NCBI GenBank assembly: GCA_914767715.1 | Contig: OU612069.1 | Coordinates: 6,262,001-6,326,000, forward strand | Direction: 5' to 3' | Length of the DNA stretch: 64,000 bases | DNA from: Membranipora membranacea | Taxonomy: Eukaryota; Bryozoa; Gymnolaemata; Cheilostomatida; Membraniporidae | In this document: one piece after another, positions 1-26,200 of the stretch | Numbering within the stretch: the first letter of the stretch is position 1 | Layout of the letters: each line of letters opens with the position of its first letter | The notes under the pieces: generated by a model | The model's database searches: none | What the model saw: the letters and a program-made list of their open reading frames with translations, nothing else | Told to the model about the DNA's origin: nothing | Translations under genes and position numbers: made by a program

Positions 1-12613
<12,613 letters not shown>

Positions 12614-12690
12614 TCACACTGATGACGTGATATACTATTGCATGTATATCTCTGATCGATAGAGAGTGAATTAATTCACTTAGCTTGAGT
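12614..12690 (-). mobile_element. Family A element, terminal fragment
   Basis: cacactgatgacgtgatata, ctattgcatgtatatctctg and gatcgatagagagtgaatta are the reverse complement of the right end of the family A elements. It sits at the edge of the tandem array. Confidence 0.6.
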
Positions 12691-12913
12691 GCAGCTGAAG
12701 TTCAGTATTAAGGAGACGTATGGATGATTACCCAAACTCTTGGATATACACTTATCATTTTCTCATTCTTTGTTAGAATATTCTAATTTATATTTAGAAA
12801 ATCTTATATCACCTTTTAACAGTTTTAGAAGAGCATTTAGCACATGTTTTTGACAAGAAAAGTGACATCGAAACTGTGTATTGTTAGCCTAAGCTCAGAA
12901 AAGAGAACTAATA

Positions 12914-14140
12914 ATGCGGAGCTCGGTAACTGTAAATTGCTGAACAGGCTGAACAGCTGAACAGAATTACTCAGACTAAAATTTGTTTTTGTATTATTTT
13001 CAGTGGCTGACTATAACTTCTCAAACACATTCCTCTCAGCCAAATGATTTAATGAGTATAATGAATCAATCCTAAGTTCCTGCTGGCACCTAAAATATTT
13101 GTTTTAGAGCATCACTGATATATATTACACGAACGTGGGGTACATATCTAACCCTTAGGAGGCGTATGGCTATTTCATGCGTGGTTGCTGGACAGCATTT
13201 CTCATCTTTAAATGGTCCACAAGTTCAGAATCTGTTATAGCTGACACTCGTAAACTTTTGTCAAGCAGCGCTTGCCTGAGTTTTTGAAGGTTGTTACTGG
13301 AACTTCAATCATGCGTAATGTACAAGCTGCAAGATTTATAACTTTAGTTATATCCTCACACAAGGCTTTATACTGATGGCATATCTTCACAAATAGCAAC
13401 GCTATGTGTTTTTCCACTGATCCATAAATTCATATATATATATATATATGTGTGCCAGCTGTAAGAGATAATCAAATTATTAATTTCTGTCTCCCTTGTA
13501 AAATGTAGTCATCAAGAAATCTCATTATTATTGTGCTGACATAACTCATGATAATATTTGATATTGAAATATATCAATTGGTTATCTAAATCTTATGCAG
13601 AATTACGAATTTTATAGGCAAGTGTTCAATCTACATAATATAAACCAAATTCTCAGGTTAATGATAATATAGACCAGTCACTTATATTAAGTTTGCAATT
13701 GCCTTTGTTACTTTCTATTATTTTATCCACAGTAAGTATTTGGGTGTTACACTTAGTGAATGGATGGAAGGAACCAACAACACCCACCCCCCCCCCCCCC
13801 CCAACAAAGCTTGTCAAGACTGCCTAGATGAAAGGATGGCATTGTGCTGAATAGTGTTTCTAGTTTCCTAAAATTTTCAGATTTGGTAGATTAATTGCTT
13901 CATTTGTTTTCCCTCATGAATGAGGGAAAACAAAATGAATTCATCCATTCACTAAGTGTAACACCCAAATACTTACTGTGGATAAAATAATAGAAAGAAA
14001 CAAAGGCAATTGCAAACTTAATATAAGTATTCAGCAGAATATAAGGAGTTGTCCAGGCTTGTGCATAATTAGTAGTCTGAGAAATTCTGTTCAGCTGTTC
14101 AGCATGTTCGGCCTGTTCAGCAATTTACAGTTACCGCATC
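12914..14140. mobile_element. Foldback element of about 1.2 kb with two pairs of inverted arms
   Basis: Outer arms: 12914-12982 (gcggagctcggtaactgtaa, attgctgaacaggctgaaca) and its inverse at 14068-14140 (gttcagcaatttacagttac, cgcat). Inner arms: about 13680-13778 (agtttgcaattgcctttgtt, cacagtaagtatttgggtgt) and its inverse at 13935-14028. The segment 13150-13430 resembles 20870-21110, so part of the interior is itself dispersed. A short minus-strand frame at 13235-13417 is not recognisable as a transposase. Confidence 0.7.
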
Positions 14141-16999
14141 AAGTTACTTAGTTCAAAGTTTGACTGTGATTGATGTGTCTGTAATCTGACAAAGTCCAAA
14201 CAACATGTGTATGTATGTGTACTTTTATTTTACAGCCTGTATGATTATGAAGGAGCATTTTAGATATTAACCAGAGATAAGCCATAGGAATGATATGCAA
14301 TCAACACCAGACTGAGTTAATCTTTGATCACATGTATCAGGATTGCATTGGTAAGACAGTGGCTGGTACTCTTAGCCGGATTTAAGATGCTGAGACTTCA
14401 TAGAGTTAAAATGTTTTCCAATGAACAACGAGAGATCAAGGAGATTTTATACACAACAATAATGCTGTTGCACAGCTCATCTCCTAGTCCTGCCACATCT
14501 CACTGTAAGTGCTTCATATAGGCTACCCTTGTAACATGGCTGAAGGATGTAGATGATAAATTAATGTCAAGCTGTGGACTTCAGTTGGTATTCAATACTG
14601 TTGATGGTGATACCTAGAGATTTTTTGCGGTATCAAATAAATGAACAAACTTCATCAGGGTGCTTGGTCACTGGGTGCAGGCCCCGGGGAACTGAAAAGA
14701 AGGTTCATTGCGTAAGGCAGTCCTCGCACCCTGCTATACTCTGCTTAGATCTATCAATAGTAACAAGATCGAATGATTCACAGTGTATTGTGCTTTTAAT
14801 TTTTATTTTCAGGTACATCGAATATAATATGCACAACAGCGACAGGTATTCTGGCTCGTAGTCACATTGATCCAACTTTTTTGGGTCAAACCAAACCCCT
14901 ATCCTTACTCCAACTTTGGATTGATTGATTAGTTTATGTGTCACTCACATATAAGTATGTTGCGAAATTTGTTGTTTGATACACTGCTGTTCACATAGAG
15001 CAAAGAAAAAAATACGTGAAAAAAAGCTGACATCTCATCGTGGATTGGGTTAAAATGATATTATTGAGGGATAAAATCATGTTGCTTACAAAACTGTCTT
15101 TCCCCCAAGAAGATCGATATTTTAATGTCCTGAATCTTCCTGATGGAAGCTTTGGTAAAAATTCATTTATAAAATGTTCATCATCATGTATGTAATTTAG
15201 TATCAGGTTTTTAGTTCAATTATCTATAATGGCATCAAGGACACTTATGTTTTGAATATTCAGATTATTAGCGTCTTTGAAAAACTTTCTCAGTCGTTTC
15301 TTATCTTAGCATAAATAGAGGTGAACAAAATAGGCAGACAGATGTAGGAGAGTGATAGTAAGTCCTTGGGTGAACTAAAGATATCAGGGAGTTTGTATGA
15401 TCAGGGAGTTGGGGACACAATATAACATTTGTCCCAAACTCCCGTGTATGATTGTATCAGACATATGGGTTGTCCTACCATAGTTCTTGTAAACACGGCT
15501 CCAAGTTCTCTCAGCAAAAATCAATCTTTCTCCCAAGGTAGTCTGGTCACTTGGCTCAATTAGACAATTCGTGCACAAGGCATTTACTCAGAATGCATAA
15601 GTATAGTTCTATCTATGAGAGAGTGATTTGGGGACGAGACCTAAGTAGGGCACCTAAGCTGTTTTTTTATTCAAAGAACTTTCAGTCACTGTTGACAAAT
15701 TCGCATCTATCTATACGTTATTCTGTAGAATTTCTTAGGCATAGTATAATTATTATTATGCTTAAAATACGTTACACAAAACAGATAACGAAAAAAGAAA
15801 TAAAGGAACCATTTATGTCAGCTCCTCATCAACAAACAAACATGGTATGTAAGAAAAAAAAATTTAAATCCGACCAGGGAGAAAACTTTGAAATAATTTG
15901 GTACCCACTTACAGATTACAGTTGTCAAGCCAGTTCACCGATGTATTTGTTGTCTGTTAGAACTAACGATTGATTTGAATCAGCTTATCAGTGGCACTTT
16001 GGGCATTTAAAATTCAAATGTGCTTGACTGCTTGAGTTCCTAAACTGAAAACCTGACCCACAGGCAATCAAAGAATGCATAGATACTAAGACCAAGGAGT
16101 TAGACTTATGTAAAGATGTCATTTGACCTTCTTTGTGGCACTTTGTTGCAGACTCGTATCTCATAGTTGATCGGCAAGTTGTTTGTCGGCATATTGATCA
16201 TCCAGATGACTTTATTTCAAACAATATTATGATAGACCACTGGGCCATAGGCTGGTTTTAATTTTGTTGTCATCACCTTGTCTTCAACCGTTCTGAAAGG
16301 AAAAATGATAATTTGATCAATCGATGCAGAAACCAAATGACATGCTCAACTGTGATAAAAAGTTTATGTTCCTGTGTTAGCGATAGAGCTATGAGGTCAT
16401 TGAATGAAAGAATTGAACGTAATACGACTGTCAAACATTGCCACAGACCCAGCCAGGTTTTGGATAAGGAGGACCATTGGGTCATAGATAGATAGTCTGC
16501 CAGTGAGGGTGCTGCTGCATCGTCAACAACATTCCACCAAACCTGTGACTCCGATTCACTGTAACAATGACAAAAATTAACTACATACATAGATCCTACA
16601 GATTGGTCCAGGAGCTGTCTGTAGTGAAAGATCAAGGAGTACTCCTAGCTAGTCCTTGCCAGTCCTTGGTAAGATAGATTGGGTGGTGACAATCAGAACA
16701 GTTCACATGACAGACACCTCTCCTCTGCATATATCTTTTCCAAGGAGGCACTATATTGAGAGTGTCTGACAGTGATAACGCTAAAAAGGTCACCTTTCAG
16801 TGCTCAGGCCAGTGAGTGATCCTCTAAACTCAAAGTCAGGCCTAGGACCCAATTATCAGACTCAGCTATCAAGATGGTGCAGACTTAGTTGTTAACAATC
16901 ATACCTCCAAAACCCAAGTTGACTCCAACTCTTTTCCGACTGAGTAGTGTCAGGCTATCAAATTCATGAGTTGTGTTCTCATGTCTTCAAAATTTGAAA
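14141..16999. other. No gene recognised
   Basis: Several open frames of 60-140 codons occur here (for example 15551-15973 on +), but they show no splice context, domain or compositional sign of coding. A dispersed repeat segment lies at about 16005-16160 (caaatgtgcttgactgcttg, catttgaccttctttgtggc), also found near 9990, 19810 and 26950. Confidence 0.5.
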
Positions 17000-17001
17000 C
17001 T

Positions 17002-17081
17002 AGCCGAGCTGCGCCACACATAAGTTGCCCCTAGCCGAGCTGCGCCATTCCCAATTTATTTTCCCATGTGGCGCAGCTCGT
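17002..17081. repeat. GC-rich inverted repeat at the satellite edge
   Basis: agccgagctgcgcca occurs twice in direct orientation (about 17002 and 17033) and once inverted (tggcgcagctcg, about 17069-17080), so either copy can pair with the last. It directly precedes the satellite array. Confidence 0.7.
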
Positions 17082-17089
17082 CTGTTGTA

Positions 17090-19146
17090 GACACCCATAT
17101 CATATTGTCAGAAGAAGTCTGGCTCACAAACTACCTAAACTACACTGACGGCCACATCATAGGCTACTGTCAGAACTCAGGCCAACCTCACGTACTGCCT
17201 TAACCAAACTGACACCCATATCATACCGTCAGAAGAAGTCGGGCTCACAAACTGTCTAAACTATTCGGACACCGATACCATACGCTACTGTCAGAACTCA
17301 GGCTAATCTCACAAACAAACAAACTACACTGACGCCCATAGCATGAGCTACTCTCTGAACTCAGGCTAATCTCACAAACAGCCTATACTACACTGACACC
17401 CATAGCATACCGTCAGAAGAAATCAGGATCACAAACTGCCTAAACTACACAGACACCCATATCATACCGTCAGAAGAAGTTGGGCTCAAAAACTGTCTAA
17501 ACTATTCGGACACCAATACCATACGCTACTCTCAGAACTCGGGCTAATCTCACAAACAAACAAACTACACTGACGCCCATAGCATGAGCTACTCTCTGAA
17601 CTCAGGCTAATCTCACAAACAGCCTAAACTACACTGACGCCCATAGCATAAGCTACTGTCAGAATTAAGGCTAATCTCACAAACAGCCTAAACTACACTG
17701 ACGCACATAGCATGAGCTACTGTCAGAACTCAGGCTTATCTCACAAACAAACAAACTGCACTGACGCCCATAGCATGAGCTACTGTCAGTACTCAGGCTA
17801 ATCTCACAAACATCCTAAACTACACTGACGCCCATATCATACTGTCATACTATCATACTGTCAGAACTCAGGCATATCTCACGAACAGCCTAAACTATCC
17901 GGACACCCATATCATACCGTCAGAAGAAGTCGGACTCACAAACTGTCTAAACTATTCGGACACCAATACCATACGCTTCTCTCAGAACTCAGGCTAATCT
18001 CTCAAACAAACAAACTACACTGACGCCCATAGCATGAGCTACTGTCAGAACTCAGACTTATCTCACAAACAGCCTAAACTACACTGACGATCATGGCATA
18101 AGCCACTGTCAGAACTCAGGCTAACCTCACGCACTGCCTTAACCACACTGACACCCATATCATACTGTCAGAAGAAGTCTGGCTCACAAACTGCCTAAAC
18201 TACACTGACGGCCACATCATAGGCTACTGTCAGAACTCAGGCCAACCTCACGCACTGCCTTAACCAAACTGACACCCATATCATACCGTCAGAAGAAGTC
18301 AGGCTCACAAACTGTCTAAACTATTCGGACACCAATACCATACGCTACTGTCAGAACTCAGGCTTATCTCACAAATAGCCTGAACTACACTGACGCCCAT
18401 CGCATGAGCTACTGTCAGAACTCAGGCATAACTCACGAACAGCCTAAACTACCCGGACACCCATATCATACCGTCCGAAGATGTTTGGCTCACAAACCGC
18501 GTAAAGTACACGGACACCAATACCATAAGCTACTGTCAGAACTCAGGCTAACCTCACGCACTGCCTTAACTACACTGACACCCATATCATACTGTCAGAA
18601 GAAGTCTGGCTCACAAACTGCCTAAACTACACTGACGCCCATATCATAGGCTACTGTCAGAACTCAGGCCAACCTCACGTACTGCCTTAACCAAACTGAC
18701 ACCCATATCATACCGTCAGAAGAATTCGGGATCACAAACTGCCTAAACTACACGAACACCCATATCATACTGTCAGAAGAAGTCGGGCTCACAAACTGTC
18801 TAAACTTTTCGGACACCAATAGCATACGCTACTCTCAGAACTCAGGCTAATCTCACAAACAGCCTAAACTACACTGACGCCCATAGCATAAGCTACTGTC
18901 AGAACTCAGGCTAATCTCACAAACAGCCTAAACTACACTGACGCCCATAGCATAAGCTACTGTCAGAACTCAGGCTCATCTCACAAACAGCCTAACTACA
19001 CTGACGCCCATAGCAAGAGCGGCTGTCAGAACTCAGTCTCATCTCACAAACAGCCTAACTACACTGACGCCCATAGCAAGAGCGACTGTCAGAACTCAGG
19101 CTAATCTCACAAACAGCCTAAACTACACTGACGCCCATAGCATAAC
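17090..19146 (+). repeat. Satellite array, about 60-64 bp monomers, about 33 copies
   Basis: Monomers of two main kinds alternate. One has actacactgacgcccatagc, atgagctactgtcagaactc and aggctaatctcacaaacagc; the other has gacacccatatcataccgtc and agaagaagtcgggctcacaa. Blocks of several monomers recur in the same order (about 17150-17260 resembles 18210-18300 and 18640-18730), so there is higher-order structure. Open frames inside are repeat-derived. Confidence 0.9.
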
Positions 19147-20069
19147 ATTAACACAATTGATTGTTCTGCTTGGTGCTTGGAGTTTGAAATAATACCTGTA
19201 TACAGAAAGAACTTGTATGCTGATAAAATTTCTAATGTTTGGAGACGTTCAATTTTTGGTCCTAGATTCTTCTTCTGTAAAGCATTCTCTATGTTTAGCC
19301 GGACACAAGGACGGGATATGAAAAATTTGGCAAAATGGGATAACTTCTAGTTCATAATGAGAACAAAATTGTACGAAAATGAGAAGATAACTCTACAGCA
19401 ACTGAGGGGGTGGCAAACCGTTTTCAGCCTTAGATCACAAGGCTAAACACTGGGTTTCTTGACCCTCTCATGATAGTATAGATGGGTAGTATAGAGGAGA
19501 GATGGTAGTTGATAGAGAGCTGACATTTAAACCTTGGAATGAGTAAGAGTTATTTTTTGTGCTTGTCTAGCCAAACTGCAATTGTGACATGTTCCAAAAG
19601 CTCAATTTTCTGTTTTCTCCTAATGTGATGCAAATTGGAGATTAGCTTCTAACACTAACAATCATTGTACTATGGCAGGAACTGACGACGTTTACCCACC
19701 ATTCAAACACCCTTTCAGCAAAATGTCATTATCATTTGGAGTTGTGCATCCCCATACACTTTGCGCATGCATGTGCATCAATCAGTTCAGGGTGGTTACC
19801 TTTGCGACTGAGCTAAATCGATTGTGCTTGAGTTCTCAAACTAAAAGGTCATTCCACCCGTGCTGGGAAAAAAATAGCTTTTTATGGGCGAAATGTAAAT
19901 AGGTCATTTGGGCCAGTTTGTGGCACTGTAGCTATGGTGCAGAGAGACTCGTATCACAGAGTCGATATGAAAGAAGTGTGGACAGCCAGGTTATTATTAG
20001 ATATAACAGGGCTGAGATCTATGGCATATAGCCATGTTTCTGGAGTAGATAACTAATCTGATAGTACAG
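19147..20069. other. No gene recognised; sequence before the tyrosine-rich exons
   Basis: No supported exon. At 20025-20069 a stretch (tggagtagataactaatctg) resembles the 3' part of the exon at 21976-22046 (ggggtagataacttagcaga) but has a stop, so it may be a decayed exon copy. The segment at about 19800-20000 is a dispersed repeat. Confidence 0.45.
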
Positions 20070-20216
20070 GTATGGCGTCTGCTGCCGAGCACATCGACTA
20101 CTCACATGATGAGTCTGTATACCACTCATCTAACGAAGAGTTCAATGAATCAGTACAGACCATCATAACACATCAAACCGGATATACTGATGAGCAGCAA
20201 GAATCGGAATATCAAG
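20070..20216 (+). CDS. Candidate exon with VYHSSN motif, copy 1
   Basis: Phase 1 in and out, 48 full codons: MASAAEHIDYSHDESVYHSS, NEEFNESVQTIITHQTGYTD, EQQESEYQ. Acceptor tagtacag, donor caag|gtttgt. It shares SVYHSSN with the exon at 22085, suggesting exon duplication. Confidence 0.6.
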
Positions 20217-23200
20217 GTTTGTGATTGTAGCGGCTTTGAATAGTATTCCCTATGTGTTATAATTGTCTCCCTGCATTGTATTGTATTGTATTGTATTGAC
20301 TTTATTATATTTTGGATGTTTCTTTTTTGATTTTGATCTTTTTTGCACATCAGGGAGAACATCTTTCAATGATGGTAGCTGCAAATAATAATTTATATAT
20401 ATATATAAGTGAAGCGATCCTCGGACAACATTCATTGATAAGTTGGCAATTTCACCATTGTTTCCGTCACTCTAGACCCGTAGCTGTATAATCATGCACA
20501 ACCACTGCAAGTTTTTCTTTGTTTTCTGCCTTTCCTCATATTTTAAGTTATTTGTTCTGTCACTGCATGAAATATGTTCAAACAGATGATTGCAGATCGG
20601 CAATAAAAAAAATATATAAGCCTATCTAAGATAATACAGCTTTATTCAACTTCCTAAACAAACTCTTGTTCCAGAAAAAATACAAGCTGTTTATTGTGAT
20701 ATAATATGATAGCTTTTTGTTGCTGCTGATACTGACTGCTGAGAGAAGCAGTTTTATAAAGACAATATAATATACAATATATTATAATGTAATATAATAA
20801 TATTAGTTAGATATATTAATGGATTAGGGAAACATATCTGACCGTGAACAAGCATATGGCAATTTATCTATGATTGCTTGAAGCATTTCTCATATTTGAT
20901 TGGTTCTGTAATGCTACAGCCAACCCTTTGCAATCATAATGGCAAGTACCTCATCTGAGATTTCAAAGGTTGTTATTGGGACATCAGTCAATGTGTAATG
21001 TTAAAGCGGCAAGAATTTTATCTAGATCTAATTTCTTGCTCAAAGTTATATACTGATGTATTTTCCGACAAATAGCCATACTGTGTATTTCACCACTAAT
21101 CCATGAATTCATATCGATTATTGTAGTAGTTGCGATGAAGCTCACTCTCAAAGCGTGGCGTACTCTCCGACAGCAGACATCGCCAACGCTTCGACTATAT
21201 ATAACGATGTGACCCCTCAGTGTGTTCCCTATGGAACATGAGATCCCAACTCTCATCACAAACCATCTCCTCGTCCTTACAGACCTGCCATATACAGCTG
21301 TAAATCACCGCTAGTCCTCGAGGTATCAATACTTAACTAATACCATGTGTCTCTCTGATTGTTGAAGTCAATTCTTAGTACGAGTACCTTACATATGCCC
21401 GCCCCTTACTAATGAAGTTGACCTCCTTCCTTCACACCAAATTCCATCTGATGGTTCTCAAGCTAAGATAAATTATTCACTCTCTATCAATCAGAGATGT
21501 AGATGCTGTAGTATTTCTTGTGAAAAGTGCGTCACGGAACTTAATATTGCTTACACATAGATCGGGCCAACCTCAGCCTGGCGCCTTGTTTGTTTTTCTG
21601 TTCATGAGCAATTAAGAACCCTCCATGGTTATTTTCCCATTGGAAATTCTCATGATATTGTTAGAATTACTATGAAGGTGATGATGATATCGACAGGCGG
21701 ACTCATACCACGACGACTACAGGTAATATATAAAATATAACATACCATATATAGCGTTTAAAAACGACTTAAAATCATCTAAAAATACCAAGTTGTCTGC
21801 TCAATGTCAGAGAGATGTTAATCCTTCATTGATATTGTCTGCAGAGCTACAGTTGGTAACTAATAAACAGAGGATTAGGGTCCCATTTTTTGAGGATTTT
21901 TGATGATATATATTACTATAATATAAAATAATGAGGTACATAATAATACAGCCTGAGTATTATTCTGCGCTGCAGGTACATTGAGCCGTAGATCTTACAG
22001 TAGAGGATCAGGGGTAGATAACTTAGCAGACAGTCATACTGTGCAGGTATGTAATGAGGAGACTGACTATGAGAATACTAACAGATGAAGAGGAGGGGCA
22101 GGAGGGGGACAACTCAGTATATCACTCATCTAATGGAGACATGCAGAGTACCTCCGCCTACGCTCATCACTCTGAGCCGACTACTGATGCGGGTAAAGTA
22201 TAATCTAATTAACAGAGAATCAGGTTATCAGAAGCCAGGGAATTGTTATTTCTAGGTGCAGACACGATTGTACTGCAGTCTGTTCAGTTTTGATGTGTGC
22301 GATTTGAAATAGTAATATCACTCTTTGACAACTTCCGATAGGTTGGGTTTTTCATTGTTTTTGGAGACTTTCTAGAGGTATCATACCCAAATCACCACTG
22401 CTTGATAGAACCAGTATAATAAATCTATTTTGTATTTTTGCTATATTCATTTTATTTATATTATTATTTGAGTATTTTGCTCGGAAATAAGACCAATTGA
22501 GTAAAGATAAAAGGAGATAACCTTGCTAAATCTGATCATATGCCATCCCCCCTCGCCTACCAGAATTTCTTTTACTCACATTTATTATTGTAATATACAG
22601 TGTGAGCTGGTTTAAATTCAGAACTCCTGTTTATTCAGACAAGGAAAATTGGTACCTTTAGCAAGATCTCAATGGATTCTAATGTCACTTAATTCAGACT
22701 CTGCATAATTAGGACCATTTTTTGTGGTCCCCAACAGAGGCTTCAATTAAGCTGCGCTATACTTTAAATAGGCGATCAAGATGACACGACGAGTCATTTT
22801 CCCGCAGTATACGAGGATGACGCTCCTGCACACAAAGCACCGGCTCCTTATTCTCAATTCGGTGAGTAAATCGGTGTTTGACAAATTGCCAGGGGTTACA
22901 AAGTGAACATAATACAATGAAAATTGGTAGTGTATAAAATTTAAGCTCTTTGAAATTCTAACTGGGCATAGAATGCAAAGGGTAAATCAAAAATACATTT
23001 CACTTTTTATTAGCAGCTCTCCAGCTGCCTTTACAGGACATGAAGCACATTAAATAGAAACATATACACACACAATTTAACTTAGATAACCTCTGAGCAT
23101 GGTAGGAGGGTGCAAGCTAGGCTCTTGTCAGGGGAGCTCACCTCCATTAGCAGCATAAGTGGATGGATGGATTTTATTACTATCACTGACAGCATTATTA

Positions 23201-26200
23201 AAAGAAAAAATGAGTCGCGAAATACAGTGTAATTGCTGGCACTTTGAATTAGTGACAGGGATTCGAACCAGCAACCCTCAGATTGTCTAGCTCAAATCCT
23301 GACCATCACACCATCCATAATGTATAATTGTAGCATCATATGTATCATCATTTTTATCATCTGTTTCAGTTTGTAATGTAAACCATCATCTGCTTTTGAT
23401 AGGCTAAATTTGAAGTTTTTAATAATATAAGTATATTATAAATGCATACAATGAATAAGCTCTATATGACAATACTTACATACATTTATCTCTCTATCGT
23501 ACATTGATAGGATTAGGAGGGGCGATGATTAGACAGAGGAGACAAACCTATTCCTGTAACAGTCCGTTTATACTTCATCGTCCCAGCGAGCATTCATCTC
23601 CTATCGATATGTCTGTAAGGCATAGTAATACCCCTCGTGTGTGGTGAGTGGAGCTATGCGCCCCTGATATCACCTTTATATAATGATGGTAATATTATTG
23701 ATGATAATAGGTGAATTCGCGCCCTTGGTATCTATATTAAATAATCATTAATCATAATCATTTTCATGGGGAAATCCAACTGAATTTAACTTGAATTCAA
23801 GTTGTCTCCCTATTACCAATGAGGAGATAAAACTAAGTTTCATGTCAATATCATTGAAAAACCTTATACCTAATCAAAAAATCTATTCAGCTGGATTTCC
23901 CCATGAAAATGATTATAATTAATGATTATTTAATATAGATATCCATGGGCCGAAGTTACCTAATAATATCAATATTAATAATATTGATAATAAAAAAAGA
24001 TTTTATTGCTATTCTCGGCCCCTTCCGTGACAAATGAGAAAATTTTTTAGTAGCGCACCACTGGGAATGCTACTTGTTGATTTGATTTTACGGAGTTGAA
24101 TGGAAAAACACAGATCTGAAGCATTGCATATTTAGCGGAGAGCAACTGCTCACCGCCTGCACCCTATTGGCTTCATTCTTGTGATTTTTGGTGTAAGCTG
24201 GTACCTAGTCTGAGCCCCCAGACTTTCTCACCGCCCGACAGCCCCTCATGTTGATAGGTCTGTAAGGCATAGTAGTATGTGGTAAGTTTGTTTAGTAAGT
24301 GGAATGCTGGATAAAATGTCTAAATTCTAGGCCTAATCTCCCTTTTGGCCTTTCAAAATCTTAATGTTACTTTTGATTTTGAGTTGGAAACCGAGAGACA
24401 AAACCTTCTAGTGAGTACCATATGAGAACACAACATCTCTCAGTTTGTAACCAAATGTATCTTCAAATCCCTCTGTTTGCTAATTTGTTGTGTCATCGTT
24501 CTGTGTTATATTTAGTCCAGACTATGATGATCGTAATTGATCAGTGAAGATAATCAATAAATTGGCAAAGTTGTCAACCACCTTCTTCCTTTCATATTAT
24601 ATCCATTAATGTCTCATTTTACATATTGTAAAGTTTCGAGTATGGATGCGCACAACTTACTGGGATATTGCCGGACAAAAATTGTTTCTCCAGATTTTGT
24701 CTATTCACCTGTTTTGATGGCTCCCTCCAGGTCACATGACTTGTCACAACGTAATCTTATTTCAGTCTAATGAAAGTTATGGTTGTCGATGGTATCGATA
24801 AAGATAGCTTAGAAAATTGTCCTTGAGCTATTCTACACACCGTGTAGCCCTATAGTTCTTTGTCATATCGATATTTAAACATCTCATTTCAGTCTCGTTT
24901 AGCTTACCTACTGTATTGTAGCTGGACACAAAGTTAATCTGACCGGGCTGACACACATCAACAGGGTCACAGAGACAGACACATACGCAATCAGATTAAA
25001 AAATCAGTAAATACATGCTGCTTTGCTGCTGTTGTTCTTTTTGTAAACTCTTTTATTGGCACACTATATCATCCCAAAAGTGAAGTGTTTTTCAATAAGT
25101 GCGGAAAAAAAGGTGAAAAGTAAAAAATGGCAAAAATGTTAGAGTGAGAATATTGTAACGTAAAAATGAAATCTGAATGTATCTTTACTTCCTATCATAT
25201 ATGAATATATAAATACTTTTATTGCCAACCAAATTCATCTCATTAGAAATGTTTTGCACTCAGTGCCAGAAGAAAAATTGAAAATAAAACAGAATAGAGT
25301 AGCATTAACGCTGTCGATTAATTTGATATTTGTACATACACCGAGGAAATATGACTCCGCTGACCTCGCCGAACCCGTTGACCTCGCTGACCCCTATCGG
25401 CAGCTGAGGCAGCAGCTCACAGTATAGAAGATATGGAGAGAGAAGAAGAAGACTACATGACTACAGAGACGGGAACTGCTATATTAGATGAGATTAGATA
25501 TATGCAGGTCATACTAGATCAAGCTCAAGGTAAATTATCAACGCTGATATGAAACTACCCTGAAGAAGTGAAGTATTATGAGAGGAAAAAATTCCACCAT
25601 CATCCATAGTCTTGAAACAGCATAATTTATGGATGGCTAGCATACATTTACAAACTTCAATATTTTACATAGACTCCCAGACTAGCAATTTTTGCTTGCT
25701 AACATTCACTTCACTTCAAACTAACTGAACTGTTTTTTTTAGGTCGTTATATGGCAACAAGGTTACATATCAGCAAGTTATAATTGTTTTCAATGTAGTC
25801 TATAAAATTCATGCTAATCAAAGCTGAAACTCATTAAACATATGCAAAAGTCCGCAGACCAGTCGAGTTTATCTGCCTTCTGGGCATAAAACTGTAGTGT
25901 GTATATTAAATGCTTCAAATAATTTATGTATGAACTGATTATCAACATAAGCTAACATTTACATAAAAGATGACTCATGCTGCCATTTCCGCATGCTTTG
26001 GAAAGGGTAACCACCATAGCAGGTGGCCAATCAAGTGGGCTTTGGAATTCCGAGACGCAATTTTGCAGAGATCAGCTCAGAGCTGCAGATGTGCAGAATG
26101 AAAAGTGCTCCCATTTTGCTGTTCAAATTTTTTCAGAAGCCAGAGAGTATGAAATGTCGTCGGCAGCGGTTTATGATGACTTGGCGGAGGTCGTCAGCAG

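Noticed and set aside
15551-15973. Open frame of 140 codons on +
   Set aside because: No domain, no plausible upstream context, and codon content like the surrounding AT-rich sequence.
17090-19146. CRISPR-like array of short repeats
   Set aside because: Monomers are head-to-tail without unique spacers and the genome is animal; this is a satellite.
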